Positions 10,642 through 21,637 of a stretch of 64,000 bases of DNA are shown here, one piece after another. The stretch is from Ceratopteris richardii. Taxonomy: Eukaryota; Streptophyta; Polypodiopsida; Polypodiales; Pteridaceae. Numbering within the stretch: position 1 is the first letter of the stretch; each line of letters begins with the position of its first letter. A model generated the notes under the pieces. It did no database searches and was not told where the DNA came from. It worked only from the letters and a program-made list of their open reading frames with translations. Both the position numbers and the translations under genes were made by a program. The DNA is taken from positions 67,845,955 through 67,909,954 of the forward strand of contig CM035435.1 of NCBI GenBank assembly GCA_020310875.1. Reading direction: 5' to 3'.

Positions 10642-11871
10642 TATTGGTGCATTTTCGTCCAAACCTAATGCTTGAAAAATCATTAGTATAACAACATTTT
10701 TTGTACTTTCAATGAGAGGATCCATAGAAACTATCTCTTGTAATAGTTGAAATGTAAATACATCAAAAGTAAATGTAAAAGGAGAATCCCAAGACCTTGT
10801 TGTTGGTGCAATTAAAACCAAGCCAACATACTTGGTTGATTAGCTCATACTTGATGTATTGACATAATTTATGCAAGGCTTCATATGATCAACCTCTTGT
10901 AAAAAGTTCTTCACATTTACCTTTTGTAAAAGTGGTACACATCCACATGGAGTTAGGAAGCTCTAAAATCATGACACATTTGGTTGTTGAGTGATGAGGG
11001 AATATATCCTATACTTTAGGATTCACTTTTGGGTAGATCTTTGAGTTTGAATTCAAACCTTGGCTCCAAGTACAACTATAAGAAGAGGATCAAAAAGACC
11101 CGTGTGTATCTCGAAGCCCATGAGATCACTTTGAGGGAGATTCATTGTGAAGTGAGAGCTTATCTCATAGGTCATTCACCTCTCACACATTGAGCAATGT
11201 ATGATTGACAATGACATTGTATTTGTATATGATTTAATACATATATGATCATAACATTCTCATTTCACTTCTTTGATATAACTCCATCAAAATAGTGATC
11301 TTCTCATAGCTTGTTCTTAGTGCATGATTGATCATTTGTCATGACTTAAAGAATAGTAGATTCAGCATGTTGTCTAGTACTCTACAAAATTTCATTAGCA
11401 TTGCTTTTTTGGATCGTGAGATATTAACTCATCTTTGCTCATTGGTCTATTGAGTATTGAACCCAAAATTGTCGAGATCGTCTTATGATTTGCTAAACAT
11501 CTTTCTCTATGTGTAGTCCACAATTTTTTATTACATCACTCATGATTGATATCTTACTAAGTTAATTAGAGTTTCCCAAAATTAATTAAGCAAATTGATG
11601 TTGTGCTTAGAGAACTGTTCAAAACATTGAACAAGTGTAGAAACAAAAATAGCAAGTTTTTTGTTCTTGGATCAACTCCTACCTATCAGTTTTGACCCAT
11701 TGATTAGTGGATCATGTTCCAAGCAACATATATGATTATTTGTGATAATTAGCTAGTTAAAGAGGCCCACTACACTCTCCAGCAATCATTTTTAGTAGGT
11801 GTGAAGCAAGATCAAGCAAGACCACTTCATCTCTGAAGACTATCCACCATCTCCTCCAACACTTGTTAGGT
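10642..11871 (+). repeat. 3' LTR of copia A1
   Basis: The LTR begins TATTGGTGCATT, a decayed TGTTGG start, just after the polypurine tract, and ends with CCAACA. The layout parallels the A2 and B LTRs: a GAATTC-centred palindrome (11045-11058), a TATA-like box (CTATAAG, about 11076), the conserved GCTCATTGGTCT block, and a 3' part with GAGAACT...CAAAACATTGAACAAGTGT. At about 1230 bp it is close to the 1048-1274 bp of its relatives. Confidence 0.75.
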
Positions 11872-12029
11872 ACAAATCACGGAGCTCAGTTAGGATAAAT
11901 TGATTAGATGAGATTCCCCTAACTTGAGGGAACTTTTAGGTAGTATCGCTCTAAAGTTTTAATTCAAAGTCCTTTATATATATATACTCAAAAATAGCTT
12001 TGGATCATAGCAGACTTTTGTGCTACATT

Positions 12030-12740
12030 CAGAGGAAGTTTTGTCCATGTATTATGCTACTTGTGAAGCACACATTGTGCTCATCCTTCCCAAGCTTCAT
12101 CCCTAATCAAATCATGTACCACATGTGCGATACAGATTGATATTTCAAGCTACATCTTGGAGTTCTCTTCATTTACTACAACATATTTTTTAGTCAACTT
12201 GAATCATTAATTTCTCTATGTATACTTAGTCTTTTGATGAGATCCAAATTGTTATAGATGAAGTATTAAGTCTATTTGCATCATATCAATTTTAATCATA
12301 TTTGGTTCATTAGCCTATGAGCTATAATCATTTGAAAAGACCTATGTATTCTAGCAAATGAATCCTAAAAAGTTGAGATGACACCCCTGTTTTGCTAAAC
12401 TCATTTCTCTCAGTATAGTTCATCCAAATTCATTAGATTTTTTGCTTTGTATTCATTATATATCTAATTAGAGATGCTCAAAATATCTTTGGTCCATTCC
12501 TAGCAAGTTGTGAGCTCTGAGAGAAATTCCAAAGTGCATCTCATCCCAAAATAGAAAGTTTTGAGTCATTTGTTTTGTATCAAGTTATCTATTTTGATGA
12601 ATAAGTTTGTGATTGATGCTCCAAAGCAGTAAGGTGTTTTATATGCATCCTTAGCAAGTTCAAGGTGTCTATTTATCATCTCCAAAGCTATATTGGCATG
12701 TGTAGAGTAAGGTTTTGCAACACCAGACACACCTTTGGAG
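12030..12740 (+). repeat. Degenerate A-type LTR fragment
   Basis: CCTAAAAAGTTGAGATGA, TTTTGCTAAACTCATTTCTC and CAGTATAGTTCATC follow in the same order as in the A2 LTR, and the tail (gtagagtaaggttttgcaac) matches the ends of A and B LTRs. No coding sequence is attached. The left limit is uncertain. Between the A1 LTR end (11871) and about 12030 I see nothing recognisable. Confidence 0.5.
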
Positions 12741-12763
12741 TGTATCTACCATCTCTTCTCACA

Positions 12764-12880
12764 TATAACCCTAAGGGGTCACTTATCTTTGTACATTCTA
12801 GTGGTAATACATTCAGTATTGTGTGTTGTGCTCCAAGCTTCTTCTTCTTCCTTGTGTTGTTCGTGTGCTACTACATGCCT
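12764..12880 (+). repeat. D-type LTR fragment (R/U5 part)
   Basis: The stretch from GGGTCACTTATCTTTGTACATTC to CCTTGTGTTGTTCGTGTGCT matches the 3' half of the D LTRs at 37878-38107 and 62370-62601. The LTR end and the primer-binding site are lost. Confidence 0.6.
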
Positions 12881-13119
12881 AGATCAAGAACATTTTGTAC
12901 ACAGACTTTCTACCATCCCTCCAAGGCTTAGAGATGCATATTTACTCATGAACATACTCTTGAAATATTCGTTATTTAATTCTTCACAGAGGTTTCATGT
13001 GCTACTAGCTTTGATTTGAATATGATGTGTTGTGAAGGTTCTCTATTCTAGCTATGATATGGTCTTGATGTTGTTGTGTTCTTGTGAATGTCCCTCATGG
13101 GGACGGGTGTCTGAAATCA

Positions 13120-13340
13120 ACATGCAAAATTAAAGAGAGATGCTCTAAAGGTTTTGGATATGTGTCTTCCATTACATGGGATTTTGTCCTCTATGAGGAA
13201 TACAAAGTTTGAAGAAAAACTTGGGCAGTCCACTTCAAGTGCAATCCATGAAGTAGTATAGTTCCTTCGCTCAATTATTCCTTTGGAGAGAGAGAAACTT
13301 CTTCTCATGTGCAAAAATGTTTCATGTGGTAATTAGAGCA
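13120..13340 (+). pseudogene. Possible fossil exon of unknown protein
   Basis: The plus strand reads as protein-like sequence with one internal TAG: LKRDALKVLDMCLPLHGIL, then MRNTKFEEKLGQSTSS, FLRSIIPLEREKLL and a final stop. Composition is amphipathic and helix-like. It matches none of the transposon domains I know. It might be a captured host exon, an unusual transposon piece or chance. There is no recognisable gene from 12881 to 13119 or from 13341 to 13949. Confidence 0.2.
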
Positions 13341-13949
13341 CCAAACTTGATACAAGTCTCTTTTAATTGAGAATTCATGTCCCTCTTGTGGCCATTTCTC
13401 ATAGATAGAAATACAATAATATATCTTATATTCTTACCTAGAGAAGACAGTCCTTGATGCTTATCTTAGGCTTCTCTTTTGTAACCATCCACCAGTTTTA
13501 TATACTTCACTTTCAGGTTTAGGGGTTCCACAATGAGGGCCGATCTTCTACTTTCATCTTAGAGCTATCCTAGGACTATTTTTTACTTATTTTGAAAAAA
13601 ATATAAAACTTGTTCTAAGGTTGGCTTGTAGGTCTTCTTTTGAGTCAAAAGCTCTTCCAAAGCTCTACTTTGAGAGTATATACATATATATAAACAACAT
13701 GCTTCTGTTTAGGTGATGGACTGATTTCCTCTTAGTTGGAGTACTCAAATATTGGAAGATATTTTTTCTTCAAGAAGCTCGCACACCTTTTGAACATACA
13801 ACAATCTAGAAGAAGGTTTTTTATTAATCTTAAACTCAATAGACAATGACCCAAAGATGAATCTTCAGAATCAAAATGAGAAGACTCAAGTTTGGACCTA
13901 CTCATCTTGAGAAACCATGCAAATATGTATGATCCACTTCTCTTAGGTT

Positions 13950-14460
13950 TGTCAAGGATGACAAAGTCTAGGGAGGGAAGAATGTTGGGTTGTAGGGAGT
14001 TTTTGATGAGAACACCCTCTTGGGCCCTTTCTTTTTTCTATACATAAGTAAAGGCCAAAATTCCACAAATGGAATTGGGAGGATTTCTTTGTTACAAGGA
14101 TATCTTGAGAGTCCCCTAAGGATATGTTAGTTAGGCACATGCCCTTTTGTTGACTAATCTTTTTAGCACATTTAGGATAAGAGCTCAACCTATAAATGAA
14201 GGAGCTCATTCTTCGAGAAGTAGCTTCCAACTCACATGCACTTCTATGCATATAATTTTGTACAAATAAAAGGGTCTCTTCTCTTTTAATTTTGTGCTTG
14301 CACATTTTTCTATGCGGGTGAGAGTGAATTCCTATGCCAATTGTTCTTTTCTTTAATTTTGAGTCTTGCAATGTCATGTGTGTGTATGTTCACATGAGCA
14401 CTATCCTTTCACATGGCTCCCTTTTCTTTGGCCCCAAGTGTTAGGGTATGCTTCATGAAA
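13950..14460 (-). repeat. Possible LTR fragment, minus strand
   Basis: Read on the minus strand there is a TATA-like box in the context TTCATTTATAGGTTGAGC, typical of plant LTR promoters. Downstream come runs such as CTCAAGATATCCTTGTAACA. A 141-codon frame (13952-14377) covers it but has no recognisable domain. No partner LTR, polypurine tract or primer site is seen. 14461-14789 holds nothing recognisable. Confidence 0.25.
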
Positions 14461-14789
14461 CTTCCCTTTAATTTGTACATTTGCACGGGTTGGCTAGGAG
14501 GAAGTAGAGTTATCCTTGAGTGCACTCATTGCTTCCATGCAAGATGATGAGGGTCCATGATCCTCTAGCTACTACAACAATCATATAGAAAAAGAGCCTA
14601 GATGAAAGGATGAAGGGGGGATTTTAAACCTCTAGAACACACCACCAAAGACAAGTTTGAACAATGTAAATTAAGAATTCAAATGCCTAAATGAGAAGCA
14701 AAGATGGTTGAAGCTTATGATAACAAAGAGAACACAAAGAAAGTAGTGGTGAAAATGAAACATGGATAGGAGAGACATACATATGTAGG

Positions 14790-15600
14790 AAATAATGTGT
14801 CAATAGAGGAACAAAAGTTGATGGATTTATTCAATAGGAATAGAGATTTACTTGCATGGATTCATATACGAGGATGGAGCACACAGAATGAGTATCCCCC
14901 ATAATTGTGTTGCCCAAGAAGAATTGAAAGCTAAGATATTTTCTGAAATCTCAAAAAATTCAAACCATCAAATATAGTTATCCATTACCAATGACTAATC
15001 ATCGTTTGGAAAGAGTGGCAAGAAAGGAAATGTATAGCTTCCTAGATGTTCTTTCATGTTATAATAAAGTAGCCACTACTCTTGAAGATCTACATAAGAG
15101 TTCTTTTATCATTGAATGAGGATTATATACGATTAGACTTATAAAGGTTTCAACTACTTTCCAAAGATCAATTTTTCATGTCTTCAAGGACTTTTTTGAG
15201 AAAATGCCTTGAAGTATATGTAATGAATTATTTCCTTATTTAACAAAGAGAGTATCACACATACACGACCTTGAGAGGATCTTAGAGCAGTATCGAGCAT
15301 ATAGGGTTCACCTACACCTACAAAAATTGTGTCTTCATGGTAAGGGAGGGAAACTGTTGGACGAGATTGTAATAAAAAATGGAATATCTACTGATAAAGT
15401 CAAAATGAGACCCATATTAGAAATGTCAAAACCTGGGAATGTAAAAGAACTGCAAGTCTTTATGGATCATTTTTTTTTTAACGAAAACTTATCCACATGT
15501 ATGTCATAATTGTTAGAGCTTGGTATGGACTCCTCACTAAGTCTGAAAGGATTGATGAATTGATAAAGCTTTTAAGGAGTTAAATATAAGATTAAGCTCC
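14790..15600 (+). pseudogene. Ty3/gypsy reverse transcriptase fragment, plus strand
   Basis: Broken frames show gypsy RT landmarks: VSIEEQKLMDLFNRNRDLLAWIH near 14800, and the thumb region from about 15250 (DLERILEQYRAYRVHLHLQKL, GKLLDEIVIKNGIS, PGNVKELQVFMDH), then a remnant of the RT/RNase H boundary (FKELNIRLSSTPML) near 15580. Stops are frequent. At about 15600 it meets minus-strand copia gag. Confidence 0.75.
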
Positions 15601-16603
15601 ACACCAATGCTCAAGAGATTCAGCCATAAAAGCCTCAGTTGGCATAGTGTTATTAAGTGTGTTGACATCAGCATCATTAGATATAACATTGATTTCTTTG
15701 ATCTTCACAATCAGGTAGCTGTTTAACATGCCCATCAACATTCACTCCTTTACCTTTAGCATTCTTTAATGCATAACAATCTTTCTTCATGTGTCCTTTC
15801 TTATGACAATAATGGCATTCAATATCCCTCTTCCTTGATTTACTTCTACTCTTATTCCATTGACCATTCTTTTCCTTGTTCTTGCTCCTGCCATGTTGTT
15901 GATTCTTTCCTTTGTAAGAATCAGAAACGTTATATGCATCTCCACTCTGAGTGCCAACCATAGATTTTCTATGAATATCCTCACTCAAGAGTGCTCCACA
16001 TATGTCATCATAGACTAGTTTACCACCACATGCACTATTGCTAATAGCTATGCAAAATGTATCCCATGTTGATGGCAAGGTGAATAACAACAAGAATACT
16101 TTTATTTCATTATCCATATCCATTTTTTGAGCCTGTAACTTAGGAGAATATAGCATCAAAATCATTTAGATGAGCAGAAACACTATCTATGTCCTTCATG
16201 CAAAGGTCATATAACTTTCTCATCAGATACACTTTATTTGATGCCATCTCTTTTTCATATGTATTTCACAACTCCTTCCAAAGCTCCTCTACACTTTCGT
16301 AGTCTAATATTGTGAAGTAAACATTATCTACTAGGTGCAATTGAATGGTAGACCTGGCCATTTCATCTAACTCATCACAATCATCTTCATCCATGTCAGC
16401 AGGCTTCTTTGAGATGCCATTTACTGGCTTCATTGCCTCCTCTAAATCAGCACATCTTTAATCTGGTTCTTGCATAGAGCAAAGTTTTTGTCATCAAATT
16501 TTTGAATCTCAAAATGGTTTTTACCCTACAAATTATAGCTCCTCCTTGGAACACTAGCACTAGACCCTGATCCACTAGATGTGCTTGGGACCTCTGATGC
16601 CAT
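15600..16603 (-). pseudogene. Copia gag (C-like lineage), minus strand, broken
   Basis: The likely start is the ATG at 16603, reading MASEVPSTSSGSGSS. It is followed by a typical copia gag opening with the conserved sense of FEIQKFDDKNFALCKNQ, then several stops. The best frame (16165-15677) has gag helices (LFTLPSTWDTFCIAI, GGKLVYDDICGALLSED), a basic stretch, and a perfect CCHC knuckle, CHYCHKKGHMKKDC. The gene ends without reaching a protease, at the junction with the gypsy piece near 15600. 16604-17015 holds no recognisable feature. Confidence 0.8.
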
Positions 16604-17015
16604 GATGGTAGAGAAATGAATAGAATGATAATGGAGCTAGAAGTGTCCAAACACCACTAAAGCTCAAAGAAGGATGAACAAGTGTCAGATTATGGGAGAG
16701 AATTCAACAATCTTCCCAAAAAAATGAATTAATGAACAGTAATGAACAAACTAAAAGAAGTATATGAGAATAAATGTGCTCACACCAATAAGTGTATCAA
16801 GGAGTAAATCAACCACTCTATACTTGAAAAAACCAAAAGTCTGAAAACATTTTGCCACAGTATCCTTTGCAAAATGATCATATGACCGATATCAAAATCT
16901 CATAAAACTGTAAGTACTAGCATGTTTACCTGCATAGTGAATCACTTAGTCCACTACATATAATCAATTATCCAAAAGAAGCCAACCTGGCTTGTTGAGC
17001 ACCTATGAACAACTA

Positions 17016-17363
17016 TCATACATCTCCTATGGCGAGGCTGGCTAAGTCTTTCACCTGCATCACCGAAGAGATCCTGACATCTGGGCATCTCCCAGTTAAC
17101 AAAACCTCACCACAACCCTCTTTATCAAACGTAAAAGGCTTTATGCAAAAAATATAACCACTATATGAATGACCACATGCACGTACATAAGTATCCATAG
17201 AAGCATATTTAGTGTGTATGTACTCAATATATGCAATAAAATGGCACTGAAAAGGTGAATTTAATACCCAAATACTGGGCAACAACATGTGAAAGTGTCT
17301 GTCAACACTGTTCTTTAGGCTCAAAAAACCTGGATAGACTTGTAGTGGTTGCTCCCACCACAA
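17016..17363 (-). other. Open frame of unknown nature between gag and the 5S-like element
   Basis: A 115-codon minus-strand frame, Cys- and Tyr-rich, ends with CPDVRISSVMQVKDLASLAI. It lies upstream (in the minus sense) of the copia gag, where an LTR or leader would be expected, so it may not be protein-coding at all. I do not recognise it. Confidence 0.15.
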
Positions 17364-17639
17364 CTAAAACCTTTCAACAAACCTGTAGATTAACTAGTGC
17401 GGCTGAAAACATAGCCCCAAAAGGTGAACATTGATTTTTGAAGAAGTATAAAGAACACTCTTCTTGATGTTCTTGGACCTCTGTGAAGAGAACTATGCAC
17501 GAAAGTACTCCAAAAGGGCTCCAAAAAGCACCCCAAAAATGCTTCAAAAATAGGCTTTGAAAGCAAAGTATTGAATCTTTGTGGGCCCAAAACTTGTTGA
17601 AGATAATGTAAACCTTAGTCTTTCCCCTTCTTCAAGCAC

Positions 17640-17740
17640 CACAAGGGTGTAGCTTAGTGGCAAGAGATCACCACTGTTAAGCGAGCTCCGAGGGGAACAA
17701 TACCGGGATGGGTGAACTCTTGGGAAGTACCGGGAACCTC
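17640..17740 (+). repeat. 5S rRNA-derived sequence (Cassandra-like or SINE-like)
   Basis: GTTAAGCG (17676-17683) and GGGATGGGTGAACTCTTGGGAAGT (17705-17728; positions given, long motif) match box A and box C of plant 5S rRNA. The 22-base spacing between GTTAAGCG and GGATGGG equals that of genuine plant 5S. The 5' half does not match 5S. Instead TAGCTTAGTGG (17650-17660) fits the tRNA-type A-box consensus. Known 5S-carrying plant repeats are Cassandra TRIM LTRs and 5S-derived SINEs. I could not find paired LTRs or a tail, so the class is open. It is not a working 5S gene. Confidence 0.6.
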
Positions 17741-17877
17741 TATCTTCCTTGATCATTGAGGTCCTCCCTCGTGCGTAGCCAACAACACCAATGGTGACTT
17801 CAGTGACTCAGATGACAAGGTATGCCAAGGTCTATTCCTTGGTCACCACCTTAGTCATAAGCCTTGGAGCAAGCCTT

Positions 17878-17892
17878 GGGTGGGTGGGTGGG
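17878..17892 (+). other. Perfect four-run G-quadruplex motif
   Basis: Four GGG runs are separated by single T residues, the tightest-loop form of a G-quadruplex motif. It sits between the 5S-like sequence and the minus-strand LTR. The function, if any, is unknown. Confidence 0.5.
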
Positions 17893-17960
17893 TCCTCGCT
17901 TTGCTTGCATAAAAAGAACAAAGATTTTACATCGAAATGATGTAATACTAGTGAAGTAGG

Positions 17961-18240
17961 TGATGCACCACAATACACTCTCCTTCTCGAGAGCTATATA
18001 ATGATATCCTCGGAGTAGAAAACCAATCTCCAAGCACCACACACGGTACTCCACACAAGGGGTTGTAGAATACGCAGAAAACATAGTACACAAGGAGCAT
18101 CAACACTAACTTTTTCAGTGTTACAAATGCGATCAAACTTATAGTATGTGGCTAACCAAGCCACTATATGTTTTATTAAAGAACATATAAAAAAGTGTCT
18201 GATGGACATTTGGCCTTTCACATGGACACTAATGGTAACA
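17961..18240 (-). repeat. Copia C LTR, minus strand
   Basis: Read on the minus strand it starts TGTTACCATTAGTGTCC at 18240 and matches the 3' LTR of copia C at 36159, including CAAATG, GACACTTTT, ATGTTCTTTAATAAA, CACATACTATAAGTTTGA and the final AAGGAGAGTG. Similarity stops at about 17961. On its 5' side it abuts gypsy RT coding sequence directly after the YLDD-equivalent motif, so it marks an insertion into that gypsy element. It may be a solo LTR or the 5' LTR of the gag at 15600-16603. Confidence 0.75.
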
Positions 18241-18580
18241 AAATCATCTACAAAATGCACAACAAAATTGCCAATGAAAGCATGAAAAATATCACTTATT
18301 AACATCATAAAGTGGGAGGTGCATTAGTAAGGACAAATGGCATAATCATGTACTCATAATGACCAGATATCATCTATTCTTAGCATCCACGATATCATCT
18401 ATTCTTGGCATGGGGTATATGTGCTTGATGGTAATCTTATTGAGTGTCTAGGAATCTAAGAACATTCGACAAGACCTATCATTTTTCTTCACTAGAAAAA
18501 ATGGTGATGCAAAGGGTGAATAATTCGATGTAATTAGCCCCTTCTTCAAATACCCTTCCATGAACGAGATCATCCCACAC
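18241..18580 (-). pseudogene. Ty3/gypsy reverse transcriptase fragment, minus strand
   Basis: Minus-strand translation gives the gypsy RT finger and palm: FMEGYLKKGLITSNYSPFAS, FFLVKKNDRSCRMF, NKITIKHIYPMPRIDDIV, then a block equivalent to FxxMPFGLTNAP and VHFVDDF at 18241-18265 in the place of the usual YLDD catalytic motif. Several stops are present. The gene is cut by the copia C LTR. Confidence 0.75.
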
Positions 18581-18581
18581 C

Positions 18582-18790
18582 TTGTGGAAGAGGAAGCTAA
18601 ACATGGAGATGGCTCAAAGTCAAAGAAGGGCCATAATTAGATGTTTTACAGAAATAAGGGTAAAGGAAGAGGAGATAAAAGAGTTAGAGGAAGGGGCTAC
18701 AACAACCAAGGCAATCATCAAGCCAAAGAGGACCAAAGAAAACAATTCATATATTTCAACAATACCACAAAACAACAGATCAATGTAATG
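18582..18790 (+). pseudogene. Possible copia gag tail (Gly/Arg-rich)
   Basis: One frame gives KGKGRGDKRVRGRGYNNQGN, which is the style of the nucleic-acid-binding tail of copia gag. It is short, with stops on both sides. It might belong to the copia C element whose protease starts near 20665. 18791-19199 has nothing recognisable. Confidence 0.3.
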
Positions 18791-19199
18791 ACTTAGCTTC
18801 ACATAACTTTTCATGGATCTCAAGACATGCAAGAAGTGCCATAAAACAAAGGGGAATTGGTAGCGATTAGTCCAAGTCACGTTTTTAAAGAAATGAGATG
18901 CAAAATAACTCACATAGAAAAGAAAATTGGGCAAGAAGATGAAGTTACAATACTGCATTTGCAAGAACTCTTTTGTTTCAAAATGAGTCGAAGTTCTTGT
19001 ACAAATGAGACCAATTAACTGATGTACTAATGATCTAAAGTTATGTCCATTCAAAGTTCAATTTGCAAAAGGTTAAAAACTCCAATCTAATGAACTATTC
19101 TTAACTTACTATGTACATCATTATTGGGAGTGCACATAGAGAACTCCTCTAGTGCTTTTACAAAGAATAATACACATCAAGATGGGATTCATTCAAAAA

Positions 19200-20590
19200 T
19201 GATTATTATTTCTTAAAAAAAAACATTTCCAATATTCATCTCCTTGTTGTAACCCTTTTCCATGCAACACTTCAATGCTCCATGCAACACTCCATCCCTC
19301 CTAGTGCGATGGGTAGGGAGTTCAACTTCACCATTGTAGGTCACTTTTGTTCCCCCTATGCCTATGATATAAGATCCTAGTGGCACTATTGTTCCTTGCA
19401 ATTGATTCACTATAGATACTCTACTGGTGCTCAATGCTGCTCAAACATCTATGATAAATTGGACTTGTATCAAATCCTTCCAACATCCCAATCTTAGATT
19501 CTAGTCTTTTTCAATTTCTTTCCATTTTATTTGAGAGTCTAAACTAGAACTAGAAACCTTTCTTTGATATTTTTATCTTTGATATGCCCATCATAGTAAG
19601 CCTTTTTTCACCTTTTAATAACATAGACCCTACCATAGCTCTCAAACATGTCTCTTGCAATTTTTCTAATTAGACTATCTGTTGTAAAAGCTCATGTCTA
19701 GTCCACTCATAGAATTTTCCAAGTCTTAGTGTACAAACTAGAAAATCTATTGGTAAGATAGCATCTTTGCCCATAGACCATGTTGAATGGGAATGTCCCT
19801 AAAGTAGTCTTTTAAACAACCAAATAGGCTCAAATTGCATGTTGCTACTTCTTATCCAAATATGATATTTGGTTATTGACTAGATTAGTGAGAAATCTAC
19901 ATAATTTCTATTTCTGTGCACTTAGCTTGTCCATTATCTTGGGGATGATATGAGGCCGATTCTTATGTATACCAAAAATTCATTGAGTAACTTCTCAATG
20001 AATTCATTTATGAAATTAGTACCACAATCATTTACAATCTCAATAGGGGGCCCAAATCTAGTGAAAAACATGCTCAAAAACGAATTTGGAAATGGTTCAA
20101 GCATCAGATCATTGTGTGGATTTGGTTTCTACACATTTTATTAGATAATCAATGGCAACTATGATGTACTCAATAGTCCATATGGTAGCATTGGGACCAA
20201 ATGTTTTGTCCAATCCAAAACTATCTCCAAATGAAAGAGATAAGGATCATGGAAATAATTTGGCATGTCTCTTGGTGGTTCTTCATTTGTAATTCTAAAT
20301 AAATGATCATCCCTTATATGTGTATTTCCCATTTTTGCAACAACTTTAAAGTCCAATTCCATCAATGAAAGAAGCAACCTACCTAACAAGTCTTCCATTA
20401 CTATGCGGCTTATTACCCAAGTACAAAAGATTTTGGAAATCCACAAAGAACTTGAACTTATCTACAACCACGTAGTATCAAAACATATACCACGCCAAAT
20501 CCCTCTCTTTCTATACTTGAAAATTTTCTTTATGCACTATTTAGTTGACAACTTGCATATGCTATTGGTAAATCTATTTTTTTTTCATAT
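19200..20590 (-). pseudogene. Ty3/gypsy RNase H-integrase fragment, minus strand
   Basis: On the minus strand, from high to low coordinates, there is the RNase H end and linker (GRLLLSLMELDFKVVAKMGN, THIRDDHLFRI), then the integrase core (FGPPIEIVNDCGTNFINEF near 20050) and the integrase C-terminal side (STWSMGKDAILPIDFLV near 19760). Many stops and shifts. Its order relative to the RT piece at 18241-18580 is wrong for a single collinear element, so these are two elements or a rearranged one. 20591-20664 shows nothing clear. Confidence 0.7.
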
Positions 20591-20664
20591 ATTGATGAGA
20601 CTAGTACACATCCAATAGCATAGTTGAGACATCAGCATGAACATATAACATTTTCTTCTAGTTT

Positions 20665-21637
20665 ACCACCCACATGTGGTTGCTAGATTCTAGTGCTTAT
20701 TTCCATGTGATAGCACACAGAGAATGGTTCTCTAATTATGCAGCAAAGCCTCTTGGTACTATGAGACTTGGTGACTCCTACCAGTGTGACATTGTGGGGA
20801 TTGTAGATGTGGTTGTGTAACTCACTAATGGTTCAAAATTTACTATGCATAATGCATGCCATGTACCTCAATTATCACTCAGTTTGATGTTAGTTGTTCA
20901 ACTTGATGACCTTGGTTACAAGGTGGCCTTCTATGCTCATTCCTTTTGCATATCAAAGGGCAATATGGTTATTGCAAAAGGAAGCAAATTTGGCTCATTT
21001 TATCCTTTATTTGTATCACAGAAAGAACACTTGTTAGCTATTACTGAAGAGCCTATGGCTTGTATTCGACATGGCCATTTGGGCCATATATCATGTAGTG
21101 GAATGGAAAATCTTTCTCATTCTCGCTACTTACCTATGTTATCTATCTTTTATTTTTCATTTTGTGAGCATTGTCAATATGGAAAGAAAACTAGGAATGT
21201 GCACAAGACGCACATTGACTCTTCAATTCAGCCTTTAGATCTCGTTCATACAGATGTGTGTGGTCCTATGCCCACAATTTCATTAGGTGGTTCTCTTTAT
21301 TTTGTCACTTTAATAGATGATGCTACTAGAAAAGTCTGGGTATATCCTACCAAAGCAAAGGATGAGCTATTCCCTACTTTCGAAAAATGTCTTGCTTTAG
21401 TTGAGACTCAAAAAGGAATTAAGCTTAAGGCATTACATTCAGATAATGAGGGTGAGTATACCTCACATGAATTCATCATTTTCTATCAGCCTAGAGGAAT
21501 TGTTAGATTGTTTAGAGCTCCTTATAGCGCAGTACAGAATGGTGTAGTTGAAAGAATGAATAGAACTATTCATTATAGAGTAGTTTCTATGCTTCATCAT
21601 GCAAACCTTTCACAAGTCTTTTGGGTAGAAGAAATAT
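20665..21637 (+). pseudogene. Copia C protease to integrase (interrupted)
   Basis: Translation starts with the protease (WLLDSS, where the usual DSG is now DSS) and passes one TAA at 20818-20820. From 20845 it stays open: pre-integrase zinc region (RHGHLGH, then CEHC), integrase core with HTDVCGPMPT, the second Asp in LHSDNEGEYTSHEF, and Glu in QNGVVERMNRT. At 21637 the reading is broken exactly by the start of the copia B array and resumes at 33979. The 5' LTR of this element is not seen in place. Confidence 0.85.
21633..21637 (+). repeat. Target-site duplication, left copy (AATAT)
   Basis: AATAT lies immediately before the first B LTR. The same five bases occur at 33974-33978 immediately after the third B LTR, and the interrupted copia C reading frame continues across with only one copy needed. 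Confidence 0.92.

Noticed and set aside
17640-17740. A functional 5S rRNA gene
   Set aside because: The first half of 5S is missing and box positions carry mismatches; it is a repeat-derived module.
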